From: Arcicella rigui
GTDB taxonomy: Bacteria; Bacteroidota; Bacteroidia; Cytophagales; Spirosomataceae
Direction of reading: 5' to 3'
DNA length: 64,000 bases
Assembly (NCBI RefSeq): GCF_034929435.1
Contig: NZ_JAYFUM010000012.1
Span: forward strand, 93,842-157,841
How positions within the stretch are numbered: position 1 is the stretch's first letter; each line of letters begins with the position of its first letter. Below are positions 43,180 to 50,797 of the stretch, one piece after another. The notes below the pieces were generated by a model. That model saw nothing but the letters and a program-made list of their open reading frames with translations. It searched no databases and had not been told where the DNA came from. Position numbers and translations under genes: made by a program.

Positions 43180-43710
43180 TTATTTCGGTCTGAATTCTTT
43201 CATTACTTCTTGGTTACAAACCAAGTAAGGGCCTTCTAATAAGTCGATACAATAAGGAACAGCAGGAAAAACAGCATCCAAGCATTGCCGAATAGCTTTG
43301 GGTTTGCCCGGAAGATTGATAATCAAAGATGTACCACGGATTCCAGCAGTTTGTCTGGAAAGTATAGCCGTAGGCACATATTTCAAGCTTTCCATTCGCA
43401 TCAATTCGCCGAATCCGGGCATCATTTTTTCACAAACTGCCTCGGTAGCTTCGGGTGTAACATCTCTTTTACTTGGGCCAGTACCGCCAGTTGTTACAAT
43501 CAAACAGCAATTTTCGGTATCTGCCATGTTGATTAAAGTTTCAGAAATCAGCTCTTGTTCGTCGGGAATTACTCGATATACGGTTTCAAAAGTAGAAATT
43601 AAGTACTCTTTGAGGGTCTCAACTACGGCTTTGCCCGGAATATCTTCGTAAATTCCTGCACTGGCTCTGTCTGAAATATTAATAACTCCGATTTTAATTG
43701 GTTTTGACAT
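43180..43710 (-). CDS. MogA/MoaB family molybdenum cofactor biosynthesis protein
   Basis: A 176-residue protein that adenylylates molybdopterin or binds it during cofactor maturation. The ATG at 43710 (MSKPIKIGVINISDRAS) is preferred over an upstream frame start that adds 11 non-conserved residues. Conserved blocks are TTGGTGPSKRDVTPEATEAV and LSRQTAGIRGTSLIINLPGK with PKAIRQCLDAV. No other cofactor genes and no molybdoenzyme appear in the window, so it may act with unlinked genes. Confidence 0.9.
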   Translation of the reverse strand: MSKPIKIGVINISDRASAGIYEDIPGKAVVETLKEYLISTFETVYRVIPDEQELISETLINMADTENCCLIVTTGGTGPSKRDVTPEATEAVCEKMMPGFGELMRMESLKYVPTAILSRQTAGIRGTSLIINLPGKPKAIRQCLDAVFPAVPYCIDLLEGPYLVCNQEVMKEFRPK

Positions 43711-43923
43711 AAGTTTGACAAATAAAATTGATTGGTGTTGCAAGTTTCTAATTATCAGTTATTTGCAAGAATATAACTTCACTGCAATCGCATTGTATAG
43801 CTTTTGATACGCTAAAAATTATCCAAATATAAAACCTATTTCTTTGTGGTTTTAGCTTTGATAAGTTAATTTGCAAAATTCAGTTTTAGAAAACTCAACC
43901 ATAAAACCATTCACTCCAACATT

Positions 43924-44046
43924 ATGATTTTATTTCAATCACAATTATCGGCAGGAGCTGAAAAGCTTTTTTCATTAGGATTTTTTGTACTCTTGTTAGG
44001 CGGGCTGTATGTTGCGTTCAAAATTTTTAATCGCAAACACAAATAA
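43924..44046 (+). CDS. 40-residue single-pass membrane protein
   Basis: A short ORF: an N-terminal amphipathic part (MILFQSQLSAGAEKLF), a membrane segment (SLGFFVLLLGGLYVAF) and a basic C-terminus (KIFNRKHK), so the C-terminus would sit in the cytoplasm. It lies in an otherwise empty gap 11 bp from the 3' end of the convergent TetR gene. No homolog is recalled; the membrane-plus-basic-tail design makes it more credible than a chance frame. Confidence 0.5.
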   Translation: MILFQSQLSAGAEKLFSLGFFVLLLGGLYVAFKIFNRKHK

Positions 44047-44057
44047 AGCCGAAAGGA

Positions 44058-44636
44058 TTATACTCTTTTGATACCGTCCCAACAAGTAAAAAATGCCAAT
44101 TCTAAATCGGAAGAAGTCATCATAAACTCACCCGACAAACGAAGTTTTATCAAAGCATTGGCACTTCCGACTACCATCGCAATCAAAATTTTTGGTGGCA
44201 CATCTCTGAGTACTTGAGTGAAAACCGCTTTTCTGAGAAAATCGTATATGGGTTGTTCGAGGCGAGTAATTTCTTCTTTTTTGAGCATGCCGTAATAAGG
44301 CGAATTCATAAATTGCTCGAAAAAGTAAAATTCTTTGGGGTTGGTAGTAAAGTAGTTGATGGTCTGTAAATAAAAATGACGGAAGCGGTCTTTGAAAGGC
44401 TTTGAGGGGTCGTCATTTTTGAAAATATGTTGCAAAGTAGTTTCTCGTTTATGAACATACAAAGCACATATTAGTTCATCTTTACTTTTGAAATAGTGGT
44501 AAATTGTTCCGGCGGCAACATTGGCTTTTTTGGCAACCTCCGACATCGGTGAACTGTGAAAACCATGTTTTGAAATTAGCTCTAACATAGCTTGCAAAAT
44601 AGCTTCTCGTTTGTCGAAATCTTTAGCATTAGTCAT
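44058..44636 (-). CDS. TetR family transcriptional regulator
   Basis: A 192-residue repressor. The N-terminal HTH (about 8-55) reads KREAILQAMLELISKHGFHS, then MSEVAKKANVAAGTIYHYFK. The C-terminal ligand and dimer domain is all helical (FKDRFRHFYLQTINYFTTNP). It is divergent from the aldehyde-dehydrogenase-like gene and probably controls it, as is usual for such pairs (inference). A dyad TATAGAAT / ATTCTATA at 44704-44740 is a weak operator candidate. Confidence 0.9.
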   Translation of the reverse strand: MTNAKDFDKREAILQAMLELISKHGFHSSPMSEVAKKANVAAGTIYHYFKSKDELICALYVHKRETTLQHIFKNDDPSKPFKDRFRHFYLQTINYFTTNPKEFYFFEQFMNSPYYGMLKKEEITRLEQPIYDFLRKAVFTQVLRDVPPKILIAMVVGSANALIKLRLSGEFMMTSSDLELAFFTCWDGIKRV

Positions 44637-44814
44637 ATAAATAGTGGAAGGAAATTGATTCTTTTAGTTTGTGTGTTAAGGCTATTGAAAATTTGGCTTT
44701 AAATATAGAATATAATTGTCAATAATTGGATAATTCTATAATTTTTTTGCTATTTTTCGATGTTAGGATTTACTAATAACATTCCATAATGTTAAAATCT
44801 TTATACTAAATAAG

Positions 44815-44822
44815 TATCTTTG
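44815..44822 (+). promoter_or_regulatory. candidate Bacteroidota -7 element
   Basis: TATCTTTG fits the TAnnTTTG consensus and would start a transcript near 44829, 20-25 nt before the leader hairpin. No clear -33 element. Confidence 0.35.
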
Positions 44823-44850
44823 TCGTATCCTTCTTTGCATAAGTAGCATT

Positions 44851-44881
44851 AAAAGAGTATTTTCTCTGAAAATACTCTTTT
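44851..44881 (+). terminator. perfect leader hairpin, possible attenuator
   Basis: AAAAGAGTATTTTC (44851-44864) pairs perfectly with GAAAATACTCTTTT (44868-44881) around loop TCT, and the right arm ends in four Ts. It lies 69 nt before the ATG of the 44951 gene, so it would sit in the leader and could stop transcription early. Confidence 0.55.
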
Positions 44882-44950
44882 GAAACATCTCTGAATTAAG
44901 AAAAACTCAACAAAAAATTCAGCTTATTCTTCCGATAAGCTCTTTAATCA

Positions 44951-46327
44951 ATGAAAGTACGCAACCCAAGGACAGGACTATACGATTATGAAATTTCACC
45001 ATATTCTTTTGATGTATTAAAACGAAAGGTGGCTTCAATGCGTTCGGCACAGCCTAAGTGGCTCTCGGCTGGTATCGACCATCGAATTCATGTTTTACAA
45101 AAATGGAAAAATATATTAGAAGAAAACAGGGCTGAGTTGACAGAGGTTTTGACCTTGGACACTGGGCGAAAACTGGAAACTATTGCTGAAATAGACTTTG
45201 TTTTTAAATTGATTGATAGTTCTTGTGAGCTTGCTCGACGAGAGTTTCAAAATCATCATTTTGAATATCAAATTGAAGCTTTCGTTTCTGTGGGCGTAAT
45301 CAGTACTTGGCATTTTCCTTTGGTTTTTGCCTTGATAGATACGATTCCTGCTTTATTGGCTGGAAGTAGTGTCATTGTGAAGCCTTCTGAAAAAACGCCT
45401 CGTTTTATCAAAGTCATCGAAAAGACACTCTCGCAAGTTGCTGCACTTGCTCCTGTACTCCATTTTGTTGAAGGAGCGGAGGAAACAGGCAATAGTCTTT
45501 GCAAACTTACAGACTTGATTTGCTTCAAAGGCACTGAACTAAGTGCCAGAAAAATATATGCTTTGGCAGCCGAAAATTTTATACCTGCTTTCGTAGAGTA
45601 TGAAGGAAAAGGAGCGGGCATTGTGTTAGAAGATGCCAATCTTGAAAGAGCTTCTTCTGCGATACTTTGGGGTGGTGTTTTTAATGCAGGGCAAACCTTT
45701 GAAGGTATCGAAAGAGTTTTTGTTCATAGAAATATTCATTCACAGTTTCTTTCCAGATTAGTGGGTAAAACCAATTTACTTACTTTGGCGATTCAAAACG
45801 CCAGTCATGGAGCAATTGGACCAATTATTTCTGAAGAACACGCTTTGATTATCAACGAACAATTGGCGGATGCTATCGAAAAAGGTGCAGTCATTGTGGC
45901 TGGTTCTTCAAAATGTATTTTACAAAAAGGAGGATTGTATTGCCGACCTACGATTCTGACGAATGTTTCGATGGATATGAAAATTATGCAGGAAAAAAAC
46001 TTCGGACCAATATTACCAGTTCGCTCGTTTTTGACAGAAAACGATGCTATCTCTTTTGCCAATAGCGTAAAAACAAAGTACGCTGGGGCAGTTTTCTCGA
46101 CGAATGAAAATTCAGCCTTAAATCTGGCAAAGAAATTGAATTGTAATGGTGTAGCCATCAACGATGTTTTACTTTCTAATGTATTTAACGGGCGTGAACT
46201 CGCACCGAATTTTATGTCCACCATTACTGATTCAAGGTTAGGCGACATTTCGATACGAAAATTTTTGAAGCAAAAGTCAATTTTGATTTCTCAGGAAAAT
46301 ACAAAAAATGATTACTGGTATAAGTAA
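44951..46327 (+). CDS. aldehyde dehydrogenase-like protein lacking the catalytic cysteine
   Basis: A 458-residue protein with the full ALDH fold but a degenerate active site. The catalytic Cys position, normally in a GQxC motif, is Phe250 in NAGQTFEGIERVFVH. The oxyanion Asn (PWNFP motif) is His121 in TWHFP. The Glu before FGP is Lys (EKNFGP). The general-base Glu is kept (Glu216), as is the NAD-site Lys144 in IVKPSEKTP. The frame is intact over its whole length, so it is not a decayed gene by that test. Ordinary dehydrogenase activity is not expected; a binding, regulatory or altered catalytic role is possible. Probably controlled by the divergent TetR gene. Confidence 0.88.
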   Translation: MKVRNPRTGLYDYEISPYSFDVLKRKVASMRSAQPKWLSAGIDHRIHVLQKWKNILEENRAELTEVLTLDTGRKLETIAEIDFVFKLIDSSCELARREFQNHHFEYQIEAFVSVGVISTWHFPLVFALIDTIPALLAGSSVIVKPSEKTPRFIKVIEKTLSQVAALAPVLHFVEGAEETGNSLCKLTDLICFKGTELSARKIYALAAENFIPAFVEYEGKGAGIVLEDANLERASSAILWGGVFNAGQTFEGIERVFVHRNIHSQFLSRLVGKTNLLTLAIQNASHGAIGPIISEEHALIINEQLADAIEKGAVIVAGSSKCILQKGGLYCRPTILTNVSMDMKIMQEKNFGPILPVRSFLTENDAISFANSVKTKYAGAVFSTNENSALNLAKKLNCNGVAINDVLLSNVFNGRELAPNFMSTITDSRLGDISIRKFLKQKSILISQENTKNDYWYK

Positions 46328-46358
46328 CATTTTGAATGAATATTTGCTTTCAAAATTA

Positions 46359-46399
46359 CAAATAGGGGTTAGCCAAAGTATCTGGCTAACCCTTATTTG
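46359..46399. terminator. bidirectional terminator
   Basis: CAAATAGGGGTTAGCC and GGCTAACCCTTATTTG pair with one mismatch around a short loop. It sits between the convergent ALDH-like and DUF1460 genes, next to both stops. Confidence 0.8.
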
Positions 46400-46400
46400 T

Positions 46401-47276
46401 TTAAAGCTTAAATCTTGCAACCATAATGCCCGTTTGGTTTTTCTTGGGCGACATATATTCAGCCAAAGGTCTTTCTGAAACCATTACTCTTTTAAATTCC
46501 GAAGAAGCGTGAAGCAGATACAATCTTTTGTCTTGTAAACGAATAGCAAAACCTTCATGCGTGATGTCCAAGCCGTCGATGTTGGTCGTAATACCAATTA
46601 CATCACCATTCATTATTTTATCTTCAATACTTCTGATTTTTGCTTTTGGAATAAAATAAAATTTCTGTTGACTAATTTTTTCTTCGACAGTTCTAATTTT
46701 TTCTTGTAAAGCACTGTCGTCAGCGTGTGGATTGGTATTCCAATGCGTACTTAGAAAATTAATATTTTTGGTGTAGGGAATACCCCCTAAGTTTTGTGTA
46801 ATATCCTCCAAAAGTCCATCTTGATTGTGTACATAAATCCAGTCTGAAAAATAATGGATTCTTGAATCATAGCCTTTTACGTGTCCGTTGTAGTAGCGAA
46901 GCTTTTTGATATAATTTTTAAATTTATTAAAAGAAATATCATTTTTATTGTAGGTAAGTCCCATTGCCACACAAGTTTCAACAAAAGTAGAACAGTCAAA
47001 TTCTTTAAGATTTACCGTAAGTTTTTCATCACTGCCCGTTTCTAAAGTATAAGCCTTGTAGGGACGATTTAGGAAGCTTTTGGCAATATTTAAAGTATAT
47101 TCTCCCAATGATTTTCCTTGTGCATTTTGGATTTTCTTTTCATAAATTTCTTCATCATTCAAAGGCTGTTGAAAACTACTTCCACATACAATTAGCGATG
47201 AAAATAGAAAAACCTTGCAAGGTTTTGTGGCACTTGCAAGGTTTGAAAGTAATTTAATAAGTTTGTTTTTTTCCAT
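46401..47276 (-). CDS. DUF1460 amidase-like exported protein
   Basis: A 291-residue protein of the DUF1460 (N-acetylmuramoyl-L-alanine amidase-like) family, an NlpC/P60-type cysteine hydrolase fold. The putative catalytic Cys is in KEFDCSTFVETCVAM, with His residues in ITHEGFAIRL and LYLLHASSEFKRV. The ATG at 47276 lies after the upstream transporter stop; an earlier frame start would overlap it. The signal region is odd: between MEKNKLIKLL and VFLFSSLIVCGSS, about 12 residues (SNLASATKPCK) are encoded by an inverted-repeat segment. It probably acts on peptidoglycan in the periplasm. Confidence 0.82.
   Translation of the reverse strand: MEKNKLIKLLSNLASATKPCKVFLFSSLIVCGSSFQQPLNDEEIYEKKIQNAQGKSLGEYTLNIAKSFLNRPYKAYTLETGSDEKLTVNLKEFDCSTFVETCVAMGLTYNKNDISFNKFKNYIKKLRYYNGHVKGYDSRIHYFSDWIYVHNQDGLLEDITQNLGGIPYTKNINFLSTHWNTNPHADDSALQEKIRTVEEKISQQKFYFIPKAKIRSIEDKIMNGDVIGITTNIDGLDITHEGFAIRLQDKRLYLLHASSEFKRVMVSERPLAEYMSPKKNQTGIMVARFKL
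47211..47244. repeat. AACCTTGCAAGG inverted repeat inside a signal-peptide coding region
   Basis: AACCTTGCAAGGTTTT (47211-47226) is followed by CTTGCAAGGTTT (47233-47244), separated by TGTGGC on the plus strand. Each half is itself a dyad on TTGCAA. It codes for the odd extra residues in the DUF1460 signal region. Confidence 0.7.
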
Positions 47277-47283
47277 GAATAAT

Positions 47284-48585
47284 TTAATCGTTATCGTCAA
47301 CTCTGAGCGTCAGCAGTCCGCCGACTATCATTAATACACCACCCAAAGTAACGATATGTATTGGTTCTAATTGCATAATTTCCATGAATTTCTGCAAACC
47401 TAAGCTGGCAATTACCTGAGGAATTACGATAAAGAAATTGAAAACTCCCATGTAATAACCCATTTTGTTAGCAGGCAAACTACCCGAAAGCATAGCATAA
47501 GGCATTGCCAAAATACTCGACCAAGCCAAACCAATACCTACAAATGAAGGAATGAGGGCGTATTTTGAACTTACGAACATAATAGAAATAAGTCCTAAAC
47601 CACCCGCAGTTAAGCAAATTAAGTGTGTAAGTTTTCTGCCAAATTTGCCTGCCAAAGTAGGAAGAAACAAGGCAAAAATCATAGAAACACCATTGTAAAC
47701 CAAGAAACAAATACCTACAAAGTTCGCTCCTTGATTATAAATCTCAGAGCTTGTATCGGTTGTGCCAAAAATATTTTTGGTTACGGCATTTGTTGTAAAA
47801 ATCCACATACAGAAAAGCGAAAACCACGAGAAAAACTGCACAACTGCCAATTGTTTCATTACTTTAGGCATTTCAAAAAGACCGCTTACTGTTTCTTTTA
47901 CGCCGTGCATGAAATTCATTTCTTCTCTTTCACGTTCAAATTCTTCCATATCTTCTGGTGGGTACTCTTTGGTATTGAGAACCGTCCATAAAATACAAGT
48001 AAAATAGGCAAAAGCACCAATGTAAAAGGAGTACCTTACGGTATCGGGTACAATGCCGGCTGGGGCTGTATTTTGTATGCCAAAATAATCAAGTACTGAA
48101 GGCAAACCAGAGGCAATCATTGCCCCAACACCAATGAAAAAAGTTTGTACCGAGAAACCCGTAGTTCTTTGCTCTTTTGGCAACATATCGCCTACAAAGG
48201 CCCTGAAAGGTTCCATCGACACGTTGATAGAGGCGTCCATCATCCAAAGAATTGCCCCTGCCATCCAAAGCATTGAGGATTGTGGCATGGCAATTAGGGC
48301 AATGGTTGCTAAAATCGCACCAGCAAAAAAGAAAGGTCTTCTACGCCCCCAAGTAGGATGCCAAGTACGGTCACTTAAATAACCAATTACTGGCTGCACT
48401 AATAATCCTGTAAGTGGAGCTGCTACCCAAAGGATTGGAATTTCGTCGGCGTTTGCCCCTAAAGTTGAGAAAATACGACTGGTGTTTGCGTTTTGTAAAG
48501 CAAAACCAAACTGAATACCCATGAAGCCAACACTCATGTTTATTATCTGTCCGAGGCTCAGGCGGGGTTTGTTTTCTTTTGTCAT
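47284..48585 (-). CDS. SLC45/GPH-like MFS sugar transporter, probably maltose
   Basis: A 433-residue protein with about 12 membrane segments. GYLSDRTWHPTWGRRRPFFF (between TM2 and TM3) is the hallmark of the SLC45 and glycoside-pentoside related transporters. FMGIQFGFALQNANTSRIF in TM1 is typical of the bacterial maltose/sucrose group. It lies downstream of an amylase gene on the same strand and belongs to the maltodextrin locus, so import of maltose or short maltodextrins at the inner membrane is the best guess. A 7-bp gap separates it from the DUF1460 gene. Confidence 0.85.
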   Translation of the reverse strand: MTKENKPRLSLGQIINMSVGFMGIQFGFALQNANTSRIFSTLGANADEIPILWVAAPLTGLLVQPVIGYLSDRTWHPTWGRRRPFFFAGAILATIALIAMPQSSMLWMAGAILWMMDASINVSMEPFRAFVGDMLPKEQRTTGFSVQTFFIGVGAMIASGLPSVLDYFGIQNTAPAGIVPDTVRYSFYIGAFAYFTCILWTVLNTKEYPPEDMEEFEREREEMNFMHGVKETVSGLFEMPKVMKQLAVVQFFSWFSLFCMWIFTTNAVTKNIFGTTDTSSEIYNQGANFVGICFLVYNGVSMIFALFLPTLAGKFGRKLTHLICLTAGGLGLISIMFVSSKYALIPSFVGIGLAWSSILAMPYAMLSGSLPANKMGYYMGVFNFFIVIPQVIASLGLQKFMEIMQLEPIHIVTLGGVLMIVGGLLTLRVDDND

Positions 48586-48643
48586 AAAATGGTTAATGAT
48601 GTAATTTTACTTGTCTGAAATTAATTAAAATTCAGAATATATA

Positions 48644-50557
48644 CTATTTTTTCTGAGAAATTTCATAAATAAGCACAGAGTTAGGTGCTACATTTACCGA
48701 AATTGCCTGATTCGGAACATAATTCGTTACTTCTTTTTGATTGAATTTGCCCTTCAAAGTAAAGTCTTTTTGTGGATTGATTTTCATCGCATTCCAAGCT
48801 CCTTCTGGTATTACTACATCAAAACTTTTTGATTGGAAATGGTCGAAATTACAGATGATTAATAGTTTTTGTTTGTCTGTAAAACGTAAGTAACTATATA
48901 CTTTTTTTCTGTCGTAATTTCCGTTTTGGATGTACTGCAAATCAAAGAATGAACCAAATTTTACAGCATCAGACGAATTGACGAATTTGATTAAATCTCC
49001 ATAGAATTTTCTGAGTTTTTTCTGTTCTTCTGTCAATAGTTTTCCATCAAATTTGCCATTGTTCATCCAATTTTGATGCGATTTTACGCCCCAGAAATCA
49101 AACATAGAAGTACGGTCATCGGCGGTATTGAATCCTTCTGGTTCAGAAGCTGATTCGCCTAATTCTTGTCCGAAATAAATCATCATTGGCCCTGTATGCA
49201 AAGTTGCCGTTACGACCATTGCAGGAACTGCCGTGAATGGATAACCTTTCGAGAACACAGGCGTATTGATGCGATGTTCATCGTGGTTTTCCAAAAATCT
49301 CAACATGTGTTCTGAAATATTGCCAGATTCTTGTTGCCATACTCTTGTGATACTTTCTACGCTGGCATCGTGTCTGTTTTCTACTAAATGACGAAGCCCG
49401 TCGTATAAACCAACTTTATCGTAGAGGTAATCAAAACCACCAATTTTGATATAATTGTGGTACTCGTTCGGATTATAAATTTCAGCGATGAAGATTAAGT
49501 CTGGATAGTCCTTTTTCACTTCCGCAATAGCATATTGCCAGAACTCGTAAGGAACCATTTCTGCCATGTCACAGCGGAAACCGTCTGTACCTTTTGAAGC
49601 CCAATATTTCAGAATTTCTACCATTTTCAACCAAGTATTCGGAATAGGGTCGAAATGTTTTTTTCTGCCATTCTGAATATCTACACCATAATTCAATTTT
49701 ACGGTTTCAAACCAATCGTCAATCGTTGGATGTGAAGAAAAAACGTCATTCCCAGAAACTTTCGCAGGACTTTCCAAGTATGGTGCATCAGCTTTCACAG
49801 GTGAATTTACGCCCGCAGGAATTTGAAATGTAGTATTGGGTAAGTAATAAAAATTATTGTTGGGGTCGAATGATTTCGTATTGTCGTCGGTTTCTCCAAA
49901 GTCTTTTACTCCCTCTGGTTTCATGTCAGAATGATATACTCTGGCTACGTGGTTAGGCACAAAATCCATGATTAATTTCAAATCATTTTTATGGATTCTG
50001 TCCACCATTGCCGCAAATTCTTGCATTCTTTTTTTTGGTTTTTCTGCAAAAAAAGGATTGACATCGTAGTAATCTTTAATGGCAAATGGCGAACCACAAC
50101 GTCCTTTTACCACATCAGGATGGTCTTTCGGAATACCATATTTAGTAAGGTCTTCCATCGTAGCGTGTTCAATCAGACCAGTCATGTATAGATGCGAGTA
50201 GCCGTAATCTTTGAGCTTCTGTAAAGCCAAGTCATTAATATCCGAAAATTTAGTTACGCCATTTTCGGCGGCCGAACCATTAAACTTATTAGTACTGTTT
50301 TTGTTTCCCCATAAGTGAAACATCATTTGTAAAATTACTAATTTGTCGTTTCTTGTAGTCTTCATCTGGTCTTTTACACTGGGTTTAATTTTGTAAGGGA
50401 TTTTGTCTTGGTATTTCAATTTACTATAATTTTGGGTTTTTGCCATTCTGGGAGGGTAAAGAGGCTTTTGCTTAGATTGTGTCGTTTGAGCATTTATCGA
50501 AAAAATGATAAATAAGCTGCCTAATAAAGTTGTGAGTTTTTTGGTATTTTGAGACAT
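48644..50557 (-). CDS. secreted GH13 alpha-amylase family enzyme
   Basis: A 637-residue glycoside hydrolase. A weak signal peptide (LLGSLFIIFSINAQ, ends near 24) is followed by the (beta/alpha)8 barrel. The GH13 regions are: LIMDFVPNHVARV (region I), GTDGFRCDMAE with nucleophile Asp330 (region II), IFIAEIYN with acid/base Glu359 (region III) and LENHDEHR with Asp426 (region IV). A C-terminal beta domain is present (LRFTDKQKLLIICNFDHF). It should cut alpha-1,4-glucans outside the inner membrane and supply the adjacent transporter. The 240-bp divergent gap to the next amylase is the control region of both arms. Confidence 0.93.
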   Translation of the reverse strand: MSQNTKKLTTLLGSLFIIFSINAQTTQSKQKPLYPPRMAKTQNYSKLKYQDKIPYKIKPSVKDQMKTTRNDKLVILQMMFHLWGNKNSTNKFNGSAAENGVTKFSDINDLALQKLKDYGYSHLYMTGLIEHATMEDLTKYGIPKDHPDVVKGRCGSPFAIKDYYDVNPFFAEKPKKRMQEFAAMVDRIHKNDLKLIMDFVPNHVARVYHSDMKPEGVKDFGETDDNTKSFDPNNNFYYLPNTTFQIPAGVNSPVKADAPYLESPAKVSGNDVFSSHPTIDDWFETVKLNYGVDIQNGRKKHFDPIPNTWLKMVEILKYWASKGTDGFRCDMAEMVPYEFWQYAIAEVKKDYPDLIFIAEIYNPNEYHNYIKIGGFDYLYDKVGLYDGLRHLVENRHDASVESITRVWQQESGNISEHMLRFLENHDEHRINTPVFSKGYPFTAVPAMVVTATLHTGPMMIYFGQELGESASEPEGFNTADDRTSMFDFWGVKSHQNWMNNGKFDGKLLTEEQKKLRKFYGDLIKFVNSSDAVKFGSFFDLQYIQNGNYDRKKVYSYLRFTDKQKLLIICNFDHFQSKSFDVVIPEGAWNAMKINPQKDFTLKGKFNQKEVTNYVPNQAISVNVAPNSVLIYEISQKK

Positions 50558-50797
50558 TTTTAGAATAAAATTTGGGGATTAGGACAGTTTAGCACAGATT
50601 TAACTCTTTCAGCAATGTTTTACCTTTGAATAAATTTTGTCACAATTTAAGATTTTATTATTAGGAAATTCTTGAATTTATTTGAAAAATTGCGATAAAA
50701 AATTGTAGAGAAGTCGGATTTAGCTGAAAATTAACCTTAAAAAAGCCCTATTTTTTACTCTTTTTTATAATATAGATTAACCATTTCAAACAAAAAA

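Larger units (their letters stand above)
44637..44950. other. 314-bp divergent control region, TetR / aldehyde-dehydrogenase-like gene
   Basis: Contains TATAGAAT (44704) and ATTCTATA (44733) as a spaced dyad, a TATCTTTG element at 44815 matching TAnnTTTG, and a perfect 14-bp leader hairpin at 44851-44881. No gene is seen in it. Confidence 0.6.

Noticed and set aside
44951..46327. Treating the ALDH-like gene as a pseudogene
   Set aside because: The frame is open over the expected length and fold motifs are kept; only active-site residues are changed, so a pseudoenzyme is the better description.
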